Shown: in pieces, positions 33,147 to 43,347 of the stretch | Numbering within the stretch: position 1 is the stretch's first letter | Layout of the letters: the number at the start of each line of letters is the position of its first letter | DNA from: Symsagittifera roscoffensis | Taxonomy: Eukaryota; Xenacoelomorpha; Acoela; Convolutidae | Assembly: GCF_963678635.1 (NCBI RefSeq) | Contig: NW_026971408.1 | Span: 1-45,561 of the forward strand | Direction: 5' to 3' | Length of the DNA: 45,561 bases | Position numbers and translations under genes: made by a program | The notes under the pieces: model-generated | Told to the model about the DNA's origin: nothing | The model's input: the letters and a program-made list of their open reading frames with translations, nothing else | Databases searched by the model: none

Positions 33147-34478
33147 TCAGAAATCAGACTCTAAGGAGTTCATTAGTTTCTCTAGAACCTCGCGCATGAT
33201 GGGTTGGTTTAAACCCACCTTAATTACGAATTGCGTCCCGTATCTGCGTATCACATCACATGTCCTCTCCATGAAGGTCACTCGGCTCCAAGTCACTCCT
33301 GCCTTGCGTTCAAGTTCGCTCTGGTATGCCTCCCATTCCTCTTCAGGTAACGTGCTCAGGAAGGTTACCCTAATGATTTCTTCAATTCTCCTCCTCTTTT
33401 GTGACCCGTGGTGCAGTTTCTGTGGGTCCCTACTCCGGTAGCCCATTGCCAGGCTTATTGGATCCACTAGGGATAAGCTGACCGGCGCCTCCCTCGTAGG
33501 GGACATGAAAGACGATGGTGTCATCAGCAATAGATTCCCATCGACTTCCCCGTCGTCGTCTGCACTAAACTGGTATTCCAGCAAGTCTCTCTCCAACGCT
33601 CCTAGGTCCAATCCATTCGACTTCTCTCCCTTCCCCTCCATGTGATCGACATCCTGATCCATCAGTTCATCATCATTCGTGTCTGGTTTTGGTCCAGGTC
33701 CCGAAGGGCCTTGTCGCATGTCCATGCCCGAGTCCGGCCGCGCCGGTACGGTCAGATCTCCTGCATGATAGGATGACTCGTCAATCAGCAGGAATTCTAC
33801 CGACTCATCGCCACATGGCGCCAGATCATTGATCGTTATGTACGTGCCTCTTCTGCACTCCTTTAGCACTTCCAATTTTACCACTTTCTCTTCTCCTGAC
33901 CACTTCAATCGTGACAAATCATCTGCGGGTGTATACACGTCATTCCACACGTCAGCCGGGACATCTGGTCTCCTGGAAGGTGGTACTTTGATCTTCTTCC
34001 GGCTCCAAGCATCAGGAAACCTGAAGTCGAACGTGTGCATGGCCGCAACGTTCCAACTGATGAAGCGCGGCTCCATCCCCTCATTCCATTTCAGCATTCG
34101 CTCTTCCGCATCACGAGCCGCTCCAATGCGAGGGCCAATGGCAGGAGACGTGACTCCCAACAACATCTTCCTTATCGGTGTGTATCGCTGGCATTGGTCC
34201 GTCATGGGACTGGACCCACCGGCTCTCTTTGACGTGTGCATATGCTTCCGGCCAAAGTGGGACCCGCATCGCCTCTCCTGAGTCATTCACCAATGGTCGC
34301 AGATTCCAACGCTTTGGATTAAACTGGACATGGGAAAGGGTCCTCGCGGCCCATTCGGCGCTTGAAATTGTTGTTGAAGTCCATCAACATCCAACCAAGC
34401 TCCGCTATTCTTCCAAATAACCTGTCGTCGCTCGCCTTTTGATTCTTCAAAGTAGGTCAAAAAACAAAGTCGAAACAA
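33147..34478 (-). pseudogene. 379-codon ORF plus upstream frame, unknown family
   Basis: ATG 34286 opens 379 codons to a TGA at 33147. Upstream DNA (34478-34287, and an overlapping frame 34293-34111) also reads as protein, with a likely frame slip near 34150, so the true start was probably further upstream. The chain has an ordered N-terminal half with Trp-rich and Pro-rich motifs (R-P-D-V-P-A-D-V-W-N-D-V-Y). An acidic Asp/Glu/Gly-rich linker and a helical, Arg-rich C-terminal part follow. No family is recognised. GC content is far higher than in element 1. It is directly downstream of the 3' end of gypsy copy B and on the same strand. Confidence 0.5.
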
Positions 34479-34519
34479 TCAAGATCTAAAAATCAAGTCA
34501 CGAATCAAAACCGTCACTT

Positions 34520-34886
34520 ACTGCCGCACCATTTTCAGGATAAAACATCCATCACTCTTTGAAAGCTATCCATTGAAATTCTTTTTTTGTTCTTGGTTTA
34601 AAATTTAGCACCAAGGTGGATCGTCCACCTGCAACTTTATCAAGGTAACACAAATGAGCACTGTCACCTTCACTACCTGGAGTGTTCCAGGTCTGTTATG
34701 ATGCAACAATCACAGAAAACATAGCCTAACAATAACATAACACATAGATTTCACATACTCACACTATTACACAAAACATGATCCCTAGTAGCTAACCTAA
34801 GACTTAATCCTAATGCCTATACAGTGAATTTTATGAAAACCACTTATCGCCGAATGCAACTCCTAGCATATGCTCATAGAGTACTT
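34520..34886 (-). repeat. 3' non-coding region of gypsy copy B
   Basis: Matches 38985-39295 of copy A (shared TTTAGCACCAA, GAGTGTTCCAG and CATGATCCCTAGTAG). It may include LTR sequence. Contains inverted repeats such as AGGTGGA/TCCACCT around 34614-34631 and ACCTGGA/TTCCAGGT around 34676-34693. Confidence 0.65.
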
Positions 34887-35275
34887 TTAATGTAAGTAAA
34901 CTTCTATGTCAGTTTCCAAAAACATCACGTTTACAAGGGCAGACAACTCTCTCGGATGTAGATTTCCCCTATTGGGATCATACACTGGTAACGATAGAGA
35001 GGTCACACCTCTCTCAACCAGAAAATCCCCAAGTCGAGTCAAGGCCAATACCAAGCTCTCTGGATTTATGTGTTGCCTATCAGTGGCCTTTGTAACCAGG
35101 AAACACAAATATTTACCTGGTATCTGTGATGCAACAGGGGGCAGCGCTATCATCCCTCACATTCCAGGCCACTTTTTCTATAAAAACTCGATATCCTTAT
35201 AATCTCTTTTGAAGTCAGCCGCTAGTGCTGTTTTGAAGCTTACATCTGCGGTTATCGTTATATCACATGTCGTTC
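34887..35275 (-). pseudogene. Macrodomain-like C-terminal segment, copy B
   Basis: An N-terminal part (about 35275-35185), in a frame one step from the preceding ORF, reads T-A-D-V-S-F-K-T-A-L-A-A-D-F-K, like the first ADP-ribose-binding strand and helix of macrodomains. After a stop, a second frame from about 35153 to TAA 34887-34889 gives G-K-Y-L-C-F-L-V-T-K, a long helix, V-T-S-L-S-L-P-V-Y-D-P-N-R-G, a helix and a final T-D-I-E-V-Y strand. This matches the C-terminal half of TARG1/OARD1-type macrodomains in order and spacing. The glycine-rich second loop is D-P-N-R instead of G-C-G-L, so activity is doubtful. It would bind or hydrolyse ADP-ribose adducts. Confidence 0.6.
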
Positions 35276-35797
35276 CGTGAGTATAAAAACGATGTCCGTT
35301 ACGACGGTGTTGTTTGAATAATGGTTCGGTAGGTCAAAATAAGATTCAAAAATGCGTCCAAAAGCTGGTTTTCTAGCATTCTCCTCGCCTTTTGTTTCCA
35401 GTTCTACGGTTTTCCTTGCCATATTTAAATTTTTAATGACCAGGTTTTTGGTGTGGGTGAAACCTACCCCCACTCTCCGGACAAAAATATCCATCGACGT
35501 CCCCGTCGATCGCCTAAAGTCGAGCAGATCGACGTTGGATTGCGGAACGCGTAGAGAGCCCTCTGGAGCCACCCAGTTGGACTCGGAATTGTCATGGCTG
35601 ACGTATGTGATGCCGTCTTTATCGACGTCCTGAATAAACAAGATTATATCATTAGGATCTGCCGGCAGATCATGGAGCCATTCGAGCACTCGCAAGTTCG
35701 TTACTTCTTGCTCATGAGTCTGCTCTGCCTCTAGTTCGAACTCTATTTCTGGTTCGGAGCGATCGTCGATCCAATCTTGATCCATGTCATTCAGCAA
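35258..35797 (-). pseudogene. Post-integrase acidic tail, copy B
   Basis: This is a 179-codon open frame. The first 45 residues are very acidic (Asp/Glu). The middle is beta-rich with I-Q-D-V-D-K-D-G, S-T-G and V-R-R motifs, and it ends at the start of the macrodomain-like strand. Copy A carries the homologous protein at 39894-40290 and 39613-39924. No known domain is assigned to the middle part. It appears to be a C-terminal extension of Pol, or a third ORF of this Gypsy family. Confidence 0.55.
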
Positions 35798-35799
35798 GT

Positions 35800-36538
35800 C
35801 GAGCTATTTTGGTACCGCTACTTCATCCAGTCCTGCCAGCGAGTCAATCATATCACTCCAAACTATCCTGTCTATGACGAAATTCTCGCCATACAGGTTG
35901 TATTTTTTCTTGTTCCTTCCTTTCTTCCCTGCCATGTCTCCATGGTGAAAGGAAGGTCAGGCGGTACTCCTTTGTCAATTTCAGTTTCTTCTGGGCAGTC
36001 CTAGTCCTGTTCGGCATAAGGTAGAATTTCGTCGTCCACCTCCACCTGCTCGGTCAACTCCAGGTCCAGTGGCGAATCACAATTATCCACCAACTCTTTC
36101 CCGTCGTTTTTTTCGCGCGTACCCCTTTCATTCACTTCACAAGCGGAAACCGCAATCAATTAGTCTCCCTCTTGCATGTCCGCTGGAATGCATAGTCTTC
36201 TGATGAGGCATTGTGCAGCTTGATGTTTTCTTAATGAGCTGCTCTTCCGGTGCTGAATCGATTAAAACGTTCTCCTTAGTGAACTTCAGTTATCTTAAAT
36301 GGGCCGCGCCATTTTTTTAGTAGTTTTGTAGTTTCTTTTGGTGGAACTACTTCCTGGAACACCTAGACGTAATCGCCAACTGAGTAGGCTTTTGCATCCG
36401 CACTCCCTTTATCAAAAATCCTTTTTTTGTCTAATTTGCGACTGTTGAGTGTTCCTCCTGCATAAGTCATTGAGGTCCTGCTGCCTTCTAATAACATCAC
36501 GCACGTACGTTTGCGGTGCTGTTCTCTTCCCTACATAC
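35800..36538 (-). pseudogene. Integrase C-terminal/basic region, copy B, badly broken
   Basis: Matches copy A 40300-40977 in short blocks (for example the reverse of GATCACGCACGTACG and CGCGCCATTTTT). Frames change repeatedly, and there is extra sequence at about 36300-36450. By alignment with copy A it is the region after the DDE core, which in Gypsy elements carries the C-terminal DNA-binding module. Confidence 0.5.
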
Positions 36539-37793
36539 TCAGGGTAGAAGAACGTTAACGGAAGGGCTTTTTCGTGACCAGTTAGCATCAGATGCGGATT
36601 TTCCCCTTGGTGGAATGCTCTGTGCTGTTGTACGCGCCATCACTTGCGGCAAGTGTCTATTCCAGTCATCCATGCAGCGTGAGCAATAAACTCTCAACAT
36701 GGATACCAGTGTGCGATTTTGCCTTTCAACTAGGCCATTCATTTATGGGTGATAAGTGGTCGAGTGTGCCTGTGCCACCTGCGACCTCTTCATTAAATCC
36801 TTCGTGAGATCACCTACGAACGCTTTGCCATTGTCAGATTGATATGTGATGGGGCAGCCGTGCCTCGCTATCCACACATTTATCAAATGATCGCACGTTT
36901 CTTCCGCCAATGCTGTCATGCATGGGGCTTTCTCTGCATATTTCGTGAAATGATCGATCATTACCAGCCCCGGGTTATAACCTGTGGCTGTCATGCAAAT
37001 CCTCTGATGATCAATTTGCAGTACTTCGTTGAATCCCGATGACTCTATTGATTGCAGGGGGAAACCTTAGTTTCCTGGGGTCCTTCGCCTGTTTACACGA
37101 CAAGCATGCAGAGATCCACTTTTGACAAACCATCTTCAAACCAGACCACTCGAATCGTTTCTGTATCCTGTTGTACACTTTGTCCACGCCCTGATGTCCC
37201 ATCTGATCCTGTGAACGAAAGAGCAACTCGGTCTGGTATAACTGTGGTATTACTATTGAATTTTTCTTGTAAGGGACCTTGTCTTCTTCCTTAGGTTTAC
37301 AGGCTACGATTCCGTCACTGTTCAGGTACAACAAATCTTTTCCCTTCCGATAGAACTGCTCCAAGATCTTGTAGCTATCTTCTTCTAAATCTCCTTTGTC
37401 AGGTGCTCCATTCTCGATCAATCTCTTCAAATTGATCGTCATTCTATCATTTTGTTGAGCCGTTAGGAGATCCGACAGCGGGTATCTGGCTTTCAGATAC
37501 GTCTTTACCACGTTTAATTGCCCGCTCATTATCCCCGGAGCATGAGCATTGTCCATCAACTTGACACAACATATCTTCATCAAAGGTTTTGCTTCCTGCA
37601 CATATAGCTCCAGATTGGTGTCGACGACCGTACCATGTGGTAGTAATCTGGTTGGGCGTTTCGAAATTGCTATCAGCTCGAGCTCATCGGCGGCATTATC
37701 CACTACAGTGCCCTCCTCATCGGAGGTGTACTTGTATCTGTCCGGATCTTGATTCATTTTATGGTCCAGCCCGCGCTGTCTCCATTCCACCAA
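36539..37793 (-). pseudogene. Integrase of gypsy copy B
   Basis: ATG 37793 opens 260 codons covering the connector and the zinc finger. The finger reads G-H-Q-G with the second His, then A-C-L-S-C-K, but its first His is Gln (codon at 37209-37211), unlike copy A. After a TAG in the frame ending at 37011, the core (36994-36743) has the Q-S-D-N-G second Asp. A TAA at 36743-36745 then replaces a Gln just before the T-N-G-L-V-E region, which is read as M-N-G-L-V-E-R from 36742. It is dead because of two stops and the lost His. It is a Ty3/Gypsy integrase related to animal elements. Confidence 0.85.
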
Positions 37794-38440
37794 AAAGGAA
37801 TGGATCGCAATCTCCGATACATCAGAATTGGAAGTAGTCTCAGATGTGTTCTCCCAGGACTGGGCCTCGAGTCATCACTCGAACCGAATGATTCCACATC
37901 ATTATGTTCCAATCTGTTTGTGATGTTTCTCGACTCCCCGGACAAAATTCTGTCCCTTGGTCGCTTTGAATCCGACTCCCCGGATAACTTTTTGTCCCTT
38001 GGTTGTCCTAACAACCGTCTCCCGTTCAAGTTGTCCTGTACGGGCTCGAAGGTGCCTGACTAACCTGACATTTTCTCGTCCCCGGATGAACAGTACGAAC
38101 TCGGCTCATACTAATCCCTTGCATCCGTGAAATGTACTTTTCTCGTGAAGCTGGACTCCGACCTGACACTGACTTCTTCAGTGGCTTGGACTTGGGTCGA
38201 TGTCCAATGTTCTGTGAACGAAGTCCTCAACAAGACATCCTTCGGCATTGAGTTCGCCAGCTGGTTCACTATCGACCGGCAACCCCGTTCAACACCTCGA
38301 TTGCGATTGGTCACTGGCCTCTTCTCTGTTCTCTCAGTGACGGTCAATCGCTGCATGGTTTCCGTCCACTCACGATCATGCCTATCCACTTCCCTATCTA
38401 GCAAGTCCCCACGTTCACCGTCCTATCTAACAAGGCTATG
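37754..38440 (-). pseudogene. RNase H-integrase linker, copy B
   Basis: Two overlapping open pieces (38404-38111 and 38029-37754) encode an Arg/Ser/Thr-rich, highly charged chain of low complexity. It contains a 42-bp direct repeat that gives two L-S-G-E-S motifs. Copy A has the same linker at 41990-42660. Its role is unknown; charged tethers occur between RNase H and integrase in some Gypsy elements, but this one is long. Confidence 0.5.
37932..38011. repeat. 42-bp tandem repeat in the linker, two units
   Basis: GACTCCCCGGA begins at 37932 and again at 37974, each followed by a TGTCCCTTGGT block. The same duplication, slightly mutated, is in copy A near 42220-42300, so it predates the split of the two copies. 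Confidence 0.75.
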
Positions 38441-38444
38441 CTGT

Positions 38445-38980
38445 TTATACCCATCCTGGTAAGCTCTTGCTGCACCAGATTGATCGGACTAGCAGATCCA
38501 GCGGAACAGGCTCACCCCTGGCCAAACTGTTTATCTCAGCGGCCTTCTTCACCGGAAGTTCAGTGTGTCTTGGTATAGGGTGGCGCGACTCATCCAGCCA
38601 CCTAGTGAGTGCTAGTTTATCGTAGGTCTCCTTGTCTAAGAATGAAAATCCGTATTTGATCTCAGCTTGGTTAGCCTGCTTCTCTTCTAGGCGCTCATAG
38701 AATTCTGTCTTTTTACTGAGGCTATCAGCATTCTGGGGCTTGTCACGGGTACGATGCTCTATGGTCACATGGTATCCATCTAGGCGCACGATCCAAAGAC
38801 CAATATAACTCTGGTCCATCGATTAGGTTTTCAGCCAGGCAAGGGCACGATTATCTACACGCAACTTGAAGGGAGCACTCCCCAAGTAGGCCCAGTATTT
38901 TTTCACGAAAGTGAACATTTCCGCTTTTGGTGAGCCTTATTTCATCTCAGTATCGCTCAGGACCCTACTTACTTTCATCA
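38445..38980 (-). pseudogene. RNase H C-terminal region, copy B
   Basis: ATG 38819 opens 124 codons with D-G-Y-H-V-T-I-E-H-R-T, then N-A-D-S-L-S-K, the usual end of Gypsy RNase H (H-x-x-G/D-x-x-N-x-x-A-D-x-L-S-R). A basic helix and a connector follow. DNA from 38820 to about 38970 adds earlier RNase H sequence (homologous to 42780-42880 in copy A) in broken frames. Homology to the element then stops, which marks the 5' truncation. Confidence 0.7.
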
Positions 38981-38984
38981 GGAT

Positions 38985-39295
38985 CTATCATCATTCATGT
39001 CTTAAATATATCTATTGAAAGTTTTTTTTCTTGATTTAAAATTTAGCACCAAAGTGCATCGTCCACGTGCAACCTAATGAAGGTATCACAAATGAGCGCT
39101 GTCACCTTCACTACCTTACCTGGAGTGTTCCAGAACTTTTATGATACAAAAAACACATGAAATATAGCCTAACAATAACAAAAGACATAGACTTCACATA
39201 TTCACACTATTACACAAAACATGATCCCTAGTAGCTAACCTAAGACTTGATCCTAATGTCTATACAGTGAACCTAATGAAAACTGAATGCAACTC
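38985..39295 (-). repeat. 3' non-coding region of gypsy copy A
   Basis: Homologous to 34520-34886. It joins copy B's truncated end at about 38,970-38,985. Confidence 0.65.
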
Positions 39296-39924
39296 CTAGC
39301 ACATGCTCAGATGGTACTTTTTATGTAAGTAAACCTCTATGTCAGTTTCCGAAAACATCACGTGTGCAAGGTCATATAACTCTCTCGGATGTAGCTTTCC
39401 CCTATTGGGATCATAGACTGGTAACGAGAGAGAGGTCACTCCTCTCTCAACCAGAAAATCCCTAAGTCAAGTCAAGGCCAATACCAAGCTCTCTGGATTT
39501 ACGTGTTGCCTATCAGTGGCCTTAGTAACCAGTAAACACAAATATTTCCCAGGTATCTGTGATGCGACAGGGGCAGCGCTGTCATCCCTTCCACACCAGG
39601 CCTCAGTTTCCATCAAGATTCGATATTCTTATAATCTCTTTTGAAGTCAGTGGCTGGTGCTGTTTTGAAGCTTTTATCCGCGGTTATCGCTATAGCGCAT
39701 ATACGTTCCGTGAGTATGAAAACGCTGTCCGTTATGACGATGTTGTTTGAATAATGGTTGGGTACGTCAAAATAAGATTCAAAAATTCGTCCAAAAGGTG
39801 CTTTTTTAAAGTTCTCGCCTTCTGTTTCCAGTTCTTCAGTTTCCCTTGTCATTTTCAATTTTTTAATGATCAAGTTTTCGGCGTGGGTGAGTACTACCAT
39901 CGCTCTCCGGACAAAATTATCCAT
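39296..39924 (-). pseudogene. Pol tail and macrodomain-like segment, copy A
   Basis: A 103-codon frame (39924-39613) reads in frame from the acidic/beta tail into A-I-A-I-T-A-D-K-S-F-K-T-A, the macrodomain-like first strand and helix. In this copy the fusion is visible without a frame break. After stops, another frame (about 39580-39296) has Y-L-C-L-L-V-T-K, one TGA in the central helix, then L-P-V-Y-D-P-N-R-G-K-L and T-D-I-E-V-Y. The order matches TARG1/OARD1-type macrodomains. A region around the first phosphate-binding loop is damaged. Being present in both copies, it was part of the parent element. Confidence 0.6.
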
Positions 39925-40290
39925 CGATGCCCCGTCGATCGCCCAAAGTCAAGCAGATCGAGGTTGGATTGCGGAACGCTTAGAGGGCCATCTGGAATGA
40001 CCCAGTTGGACTCGGTACTTTCAAGGCTGAAGTATTTGATGCCGTCTTTATCGACGTCCTGAATCGTCAAAATTGTCTCATTAGGATCTGCCGGCAGATC
40101 ATGGCGCCATTCGAGCACTCGCAAGTTCGTTAGTTCTTGCTCGTGAGTCTGCTCTGACTCTGGTTCGAACTCTACTTATGGTTCGGAGCGATCGTCGATC
40201 CAATCCTGATCCATGTAATTCACCAAGTCGATCTCTTTCGATACCGCTACTTCTTCCAGTCCTACCAGCGAGTCAATCATATCACCAAAA
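39894..40290 (-). pseudogene. Acidic post-integrase tail, copy A
   Basis: Homologous to the 179-codon frame of copy B. It has the very acidic stretch around 40190-40130, then I-Q-D-V-D-K-D-G and the L-D-F-G-R-S-T-G motif, in two overlapping frames (40124-39894 and the end of 40442-40176). It links the integrase C-terminal region to the macrodomain-like segment. Confidence 0.5.
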
Positions 40291-40299
40291 CAATCCTGT

Positions 40300-40977
40300 C
40301 TATGACGAAATCCTCGCCATGCGGGTTGTATTGTTTTTTTTTCTTCTCTTGCCCTGCCGTGTGTCCATGGTGAAAGGAAGGTCAGGCTGTACTCTTTTGT
40401 CAATTGCAGTTTGTTCTGGGCAGTCCCAGTCCTCTTCGGCATATGGTAGAGTTTCGTCCACCTCCAAGCGCTCGATCAACTCCAGGTCTAGTGGCAGATC
40501 GCAATTATCCACCACCTCATTCCCGTCTTTTTTGTCGCGCGTACTCCTTTCATTCACTTCACAAGCAGGATCCACTATCAAATAGTCTCCCTCTTGCATG
40601 TCCGCTGGGATGCACCAGTCTTCGATGAGGCATTGTGCGGTTTGATGTTTTCGTAATGAGCTGCTCTTCAGGTGCTCAATCGATAAAAACGACCTCTTTG
40701 GTGCACTTCTGTTATCTGAAATGGGCCGCGCCATTTTTAAAGTAATTTTTAGTTCCTTTTGCGCCTGTTGCATGTTCCTCCTGCGTAAGTCATTGAGGTC
40801 CTGCTGCCTTCTAATAACATCACGCACATACGTTTGCGGTGCTGTTGTCTTCCCTTCATACTCAGGGTAGAAGAACGTTAACGGAAGCGCTTTTTCGTGA
40901 CCAGTTAGCATCATATGCGGACTTATTCCCGTGGTGGAATGCTCTGTGCTGTTGTAAGCGCCCATCAATTGCGACAA
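40300..40977 (-). pseudogene. Integrase C-terminal region and acidic extension, copy A
   Basis: The 225 codons are open from ATG 40977. They start with A-Y-N-S-T-E-H-S-T-T-G and S-P-H-M-M-L-T-G, the conserved block after the Gypsy integrase core, followed by a basic helix (R-R-Q-Q-D-L-N-D-L). A later E-G-D-Y-L-I-V-D-P block and a Asp/Glu-rich region end in a short basic stretch. Between 40,700 and 40,760 it seems to lack the SH3-like strands that copy B partly keeps, so there may be an internal deletion. Confidence 0.65.
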
Positions 40978-41006
40978 GTTTTATACCAGTCCTCCATGTA
41001 GCGTAA

Positions 41007-41905
41007 TCAATAAACTCTCAACATGGATACCAGTGTACGATTTTGACTTTCAACTAGACCATTCGTTTGTGGGTGATAAGTGGTCGAGTGGGCTAGTGCC
41101 ACCTGCGACCTCTTCCTCAACTCCTTCGTGAAATCACCCACGAACGCTTCACCATTGTCCGATTGGAATGTGATGGGACAGCCTTGCCTCGCTATCCACA
41201 CACTTATCAAATGATCGCACCTTTCTTCCAAGGATGCTGTCATGCAGGGGGCTTTCTCTGCATAATTCGTGAAAAGATCGATCATTACCAGCACCTGATT
41301 ATAGCCTGTAGCTGTCATGCAAATCCTCTGATGATCTGTTTGCACTACTTCGTTGAATCCCGATGACTCTATTGATTGCAGGGGAACCTGTGTTTGCTGG
41401 TGTCCTTCATCTGTTGACACGACAAGCATAGAGAGATCCACTTTTGACAAAACTTCTTCAAACCAGGCCACTCGAATCGTTTCTGTATCCTGTTGTACAC
41501 TTTGTCCACGCCCTGATGGCCCATCTGATCATGTGAACGGAAGAGCAATTCGGTCTGGTCTAACTATGGTAATACTATTGAATTGTACTTTTAAAGGACC
41601 TTGTCATCTTCCTTGCGTTTACAGGCTACGATTCCGTCTCTGTTCAGCTACAACAAATCTTTTCTCTTCAGATAGAACTGCTTCAAGATCTTGTAGCTAT
41701 CTTTTTCTAAATCTCCTTTGTCAGGTGCTCCATTCTCGAACAATCTCTTCAGATTGATCGTCATTCTATCATTTCGTTGAGCCCTTAGTAGATCCGACAG
41801 CCGGTATCTGGCTTTCAGATACGTCTTTACCACGTTTAATTGCCCGCTCATTATCTCCGGAGCATGAGCATCGTCCATCAACTTGACACAACATATCTTC
41901 CTCAA
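41007..41905 (-). pseudogene. Integrase of gypsy copy A, core intact
   Basis: The connector is at 41905-41648. The zinc finger is readable in a second frame with both His (codons at 41531-41533 and 41516-41518, H-D-Q-M-G-H). ATG 41471 opens 154 codons of catalytic core: T-D-H (first Asp), F-Q-S-D-N-G-E-A-F (second Asp), then 35 residues to the Glu of G-L-V-E-S. The D,D-35-E set and the H-H-C-C finger therefore survive here, whereas copy B has lost one His and gained stops. Frame changes between finger and core still prevent a full-length product. Confidence 0.88.
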
Positions 41906-41989
41906 AGGTGTTGCTTCCTACACAGATGGCTCCATATTGGTACGGGTTCGAAACTGCTATCAGCTCGTGCTCATCGGCGTCATTATCAA

Positions 41990-42700
41990 CTACAGTGCCC
42001 TCCTCATCGGAGATGTACCTGTCTCTGTCCGGACCTTGATGCCTTTCCCGGTCCAGCCCGCGCTGTTTCCATTCCACCAACAAGGAATGGATTGCAATCT
42101 CCGATACATCAGAATTGGAAGTAGTCTCAGATGTGTTCTCCCAGGACTGGGCCTCGAGTCATCACTCGAACCGAATGATTCCACATCATCATGTTACAAT
42201 CTGTCTGTGATGTTTCTCGAATCCCCGGACAAATTTATGTCCCTTGGTCGCTTTGAATCCGACTCCCAGGACAACGTTATGCCCCTTGGTTGTCCTAACA
42301 ATCGTCTCCCGTTCAAGTTGTCCTGTATGGGCTCGAAGGTGCCTGAACTAACCTGACATTTTCTCGTCCCCGGATGAACAGTACGAACTCGGCTCATACT
42401 CATCCCTTGCATCCGTGAAATGTACTTTTCTCGTGAAGCTGGACTCCGACCTGACACTGATTTCTTCAGTGGCTTGGACTTGGGTCGATGTCCAACGTTC
42501 TGTGAACGAAGTCCACAACAAGACATCCTTCGGCATTGAGTTCGCCAGCTGGTTCACTATCGACTGGCAATCCCGTTCAACACCTCGATTGCGAATGGTC
42601 ACTGGCCTCATCTCTGTTCTCTCAGTGACGGTCAATCGCTGCATGGTTTCCGTCCAGCGAGTGGTAGTTTATCGTAGGTCTCCTTGTCTAGGAATGAAAA
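41990..42700 (-). pseudogene. RNase H-integrase linker, copy A
   Basis: Homologous to 37754-38440: Arg/Ser/Thr-rich pieces (42644-42348 and 42526-42194) with the same internal duplication. A deletion near 42655 removes most of the RNase H C-terminus that copy B keeps. Confidence 0.5.
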
Positions 42701-42739
42701 TCCGTCTTTGATCGCCGCTTTGTTAGCCTGCTTCTCTTC

Positions 42740-43347
42740 TAGGCGCTCATAGAATTCTGTCTTTTACTGGGGCGATTAGCATTAGCCCTGTATTTTTCCA
42801 CGAAAGTGATTACCGCAAACATTTCAGCTTTTGGTGCGCCGTACTTCATCTGAGTATCGTTCAGGACCTTACTTCTGTAGGCTATCGGACGGAGAACCGT
42901 TCCCCCGATTCACACCTGCTCCTGGTGAAGTATGCCCGATATTGCAATTACTGATGCATCCGTGTCTAACACAAACATCCTCTTTTCTGTTCGCATGCCG
43001 AGGACCGGTGCCGCGCAAAGTTCACTTTTAATGTTTTCAAATGAAACTTGTGCCTCATCAGTCCAAGAGAATTTTTTGCCCTTTTTCCTCATCAGTTGCT
43101 GCATGGGGTATATCTAATCGGCGTATCCCCTGATGAGTTCTCGATAATATTTAGCAAACCTAAAAAAGCTCATCAGTTGTGTATCTGTCTTAGGTGCCTT
43201 CCAGGTCAAGACCGCTTCGACCGCTTCGGAATCCGGTCTCACTCCTTGCTTATCCACCGGGCGGCCCAGATATTTTATGGAGTCTCTGAGGATTTCACAC
43301 TTTGAGGGTTTAGAATTCAGGCCCGCCTGCTTCATGCAATTAAACAC
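42740..43347 (-). pseudogene. RT thumb/connection and RNase H start, copy A
   Basis: Two consecutive pieces. 43347-43114 (77 codons) reads S-K-C-E-I-L and Y-L-G-R-P-V, then V-L-T-W-K-A-P-K, the RT thumb pattern of Gypsy elements. 43104-42910 (64 codons) reads F-S-W-T-D-E-A-Q and V-L-D-T-D-A-S, the connection and first RNase H Asp. Between them lies a stop. DNA to about 42740 continues RNase H until the deletion that joins the linker. Confidence 0.75.

Larger units (their letters stand above)
34520..38980 (-). mobile_element. Gypsy-type element copy B, 5'-truncated
   Basis: On the minus strand this holds an RNase H remnant, a linker, integrase, an acidic tail, a macrodomain-like segment and a 3' non-coding region. 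Each part matches copy A in order and at high similarity. It lacks gag, protease and RT, and its 5' end (about 38,970) abuts the 3' end of copy A, giving a head-to-tail arrangement. No LTR pair is seen. Confidence 0.8.

Noticed and set aside
38960-38975. Splice-donor-like GTAAGT on the minus strand near the A/B junction
   Set aside because: It aligns with ordinary RNase H coding sequence in copy A (AGTAAGGTCCTGA), so it is chance.
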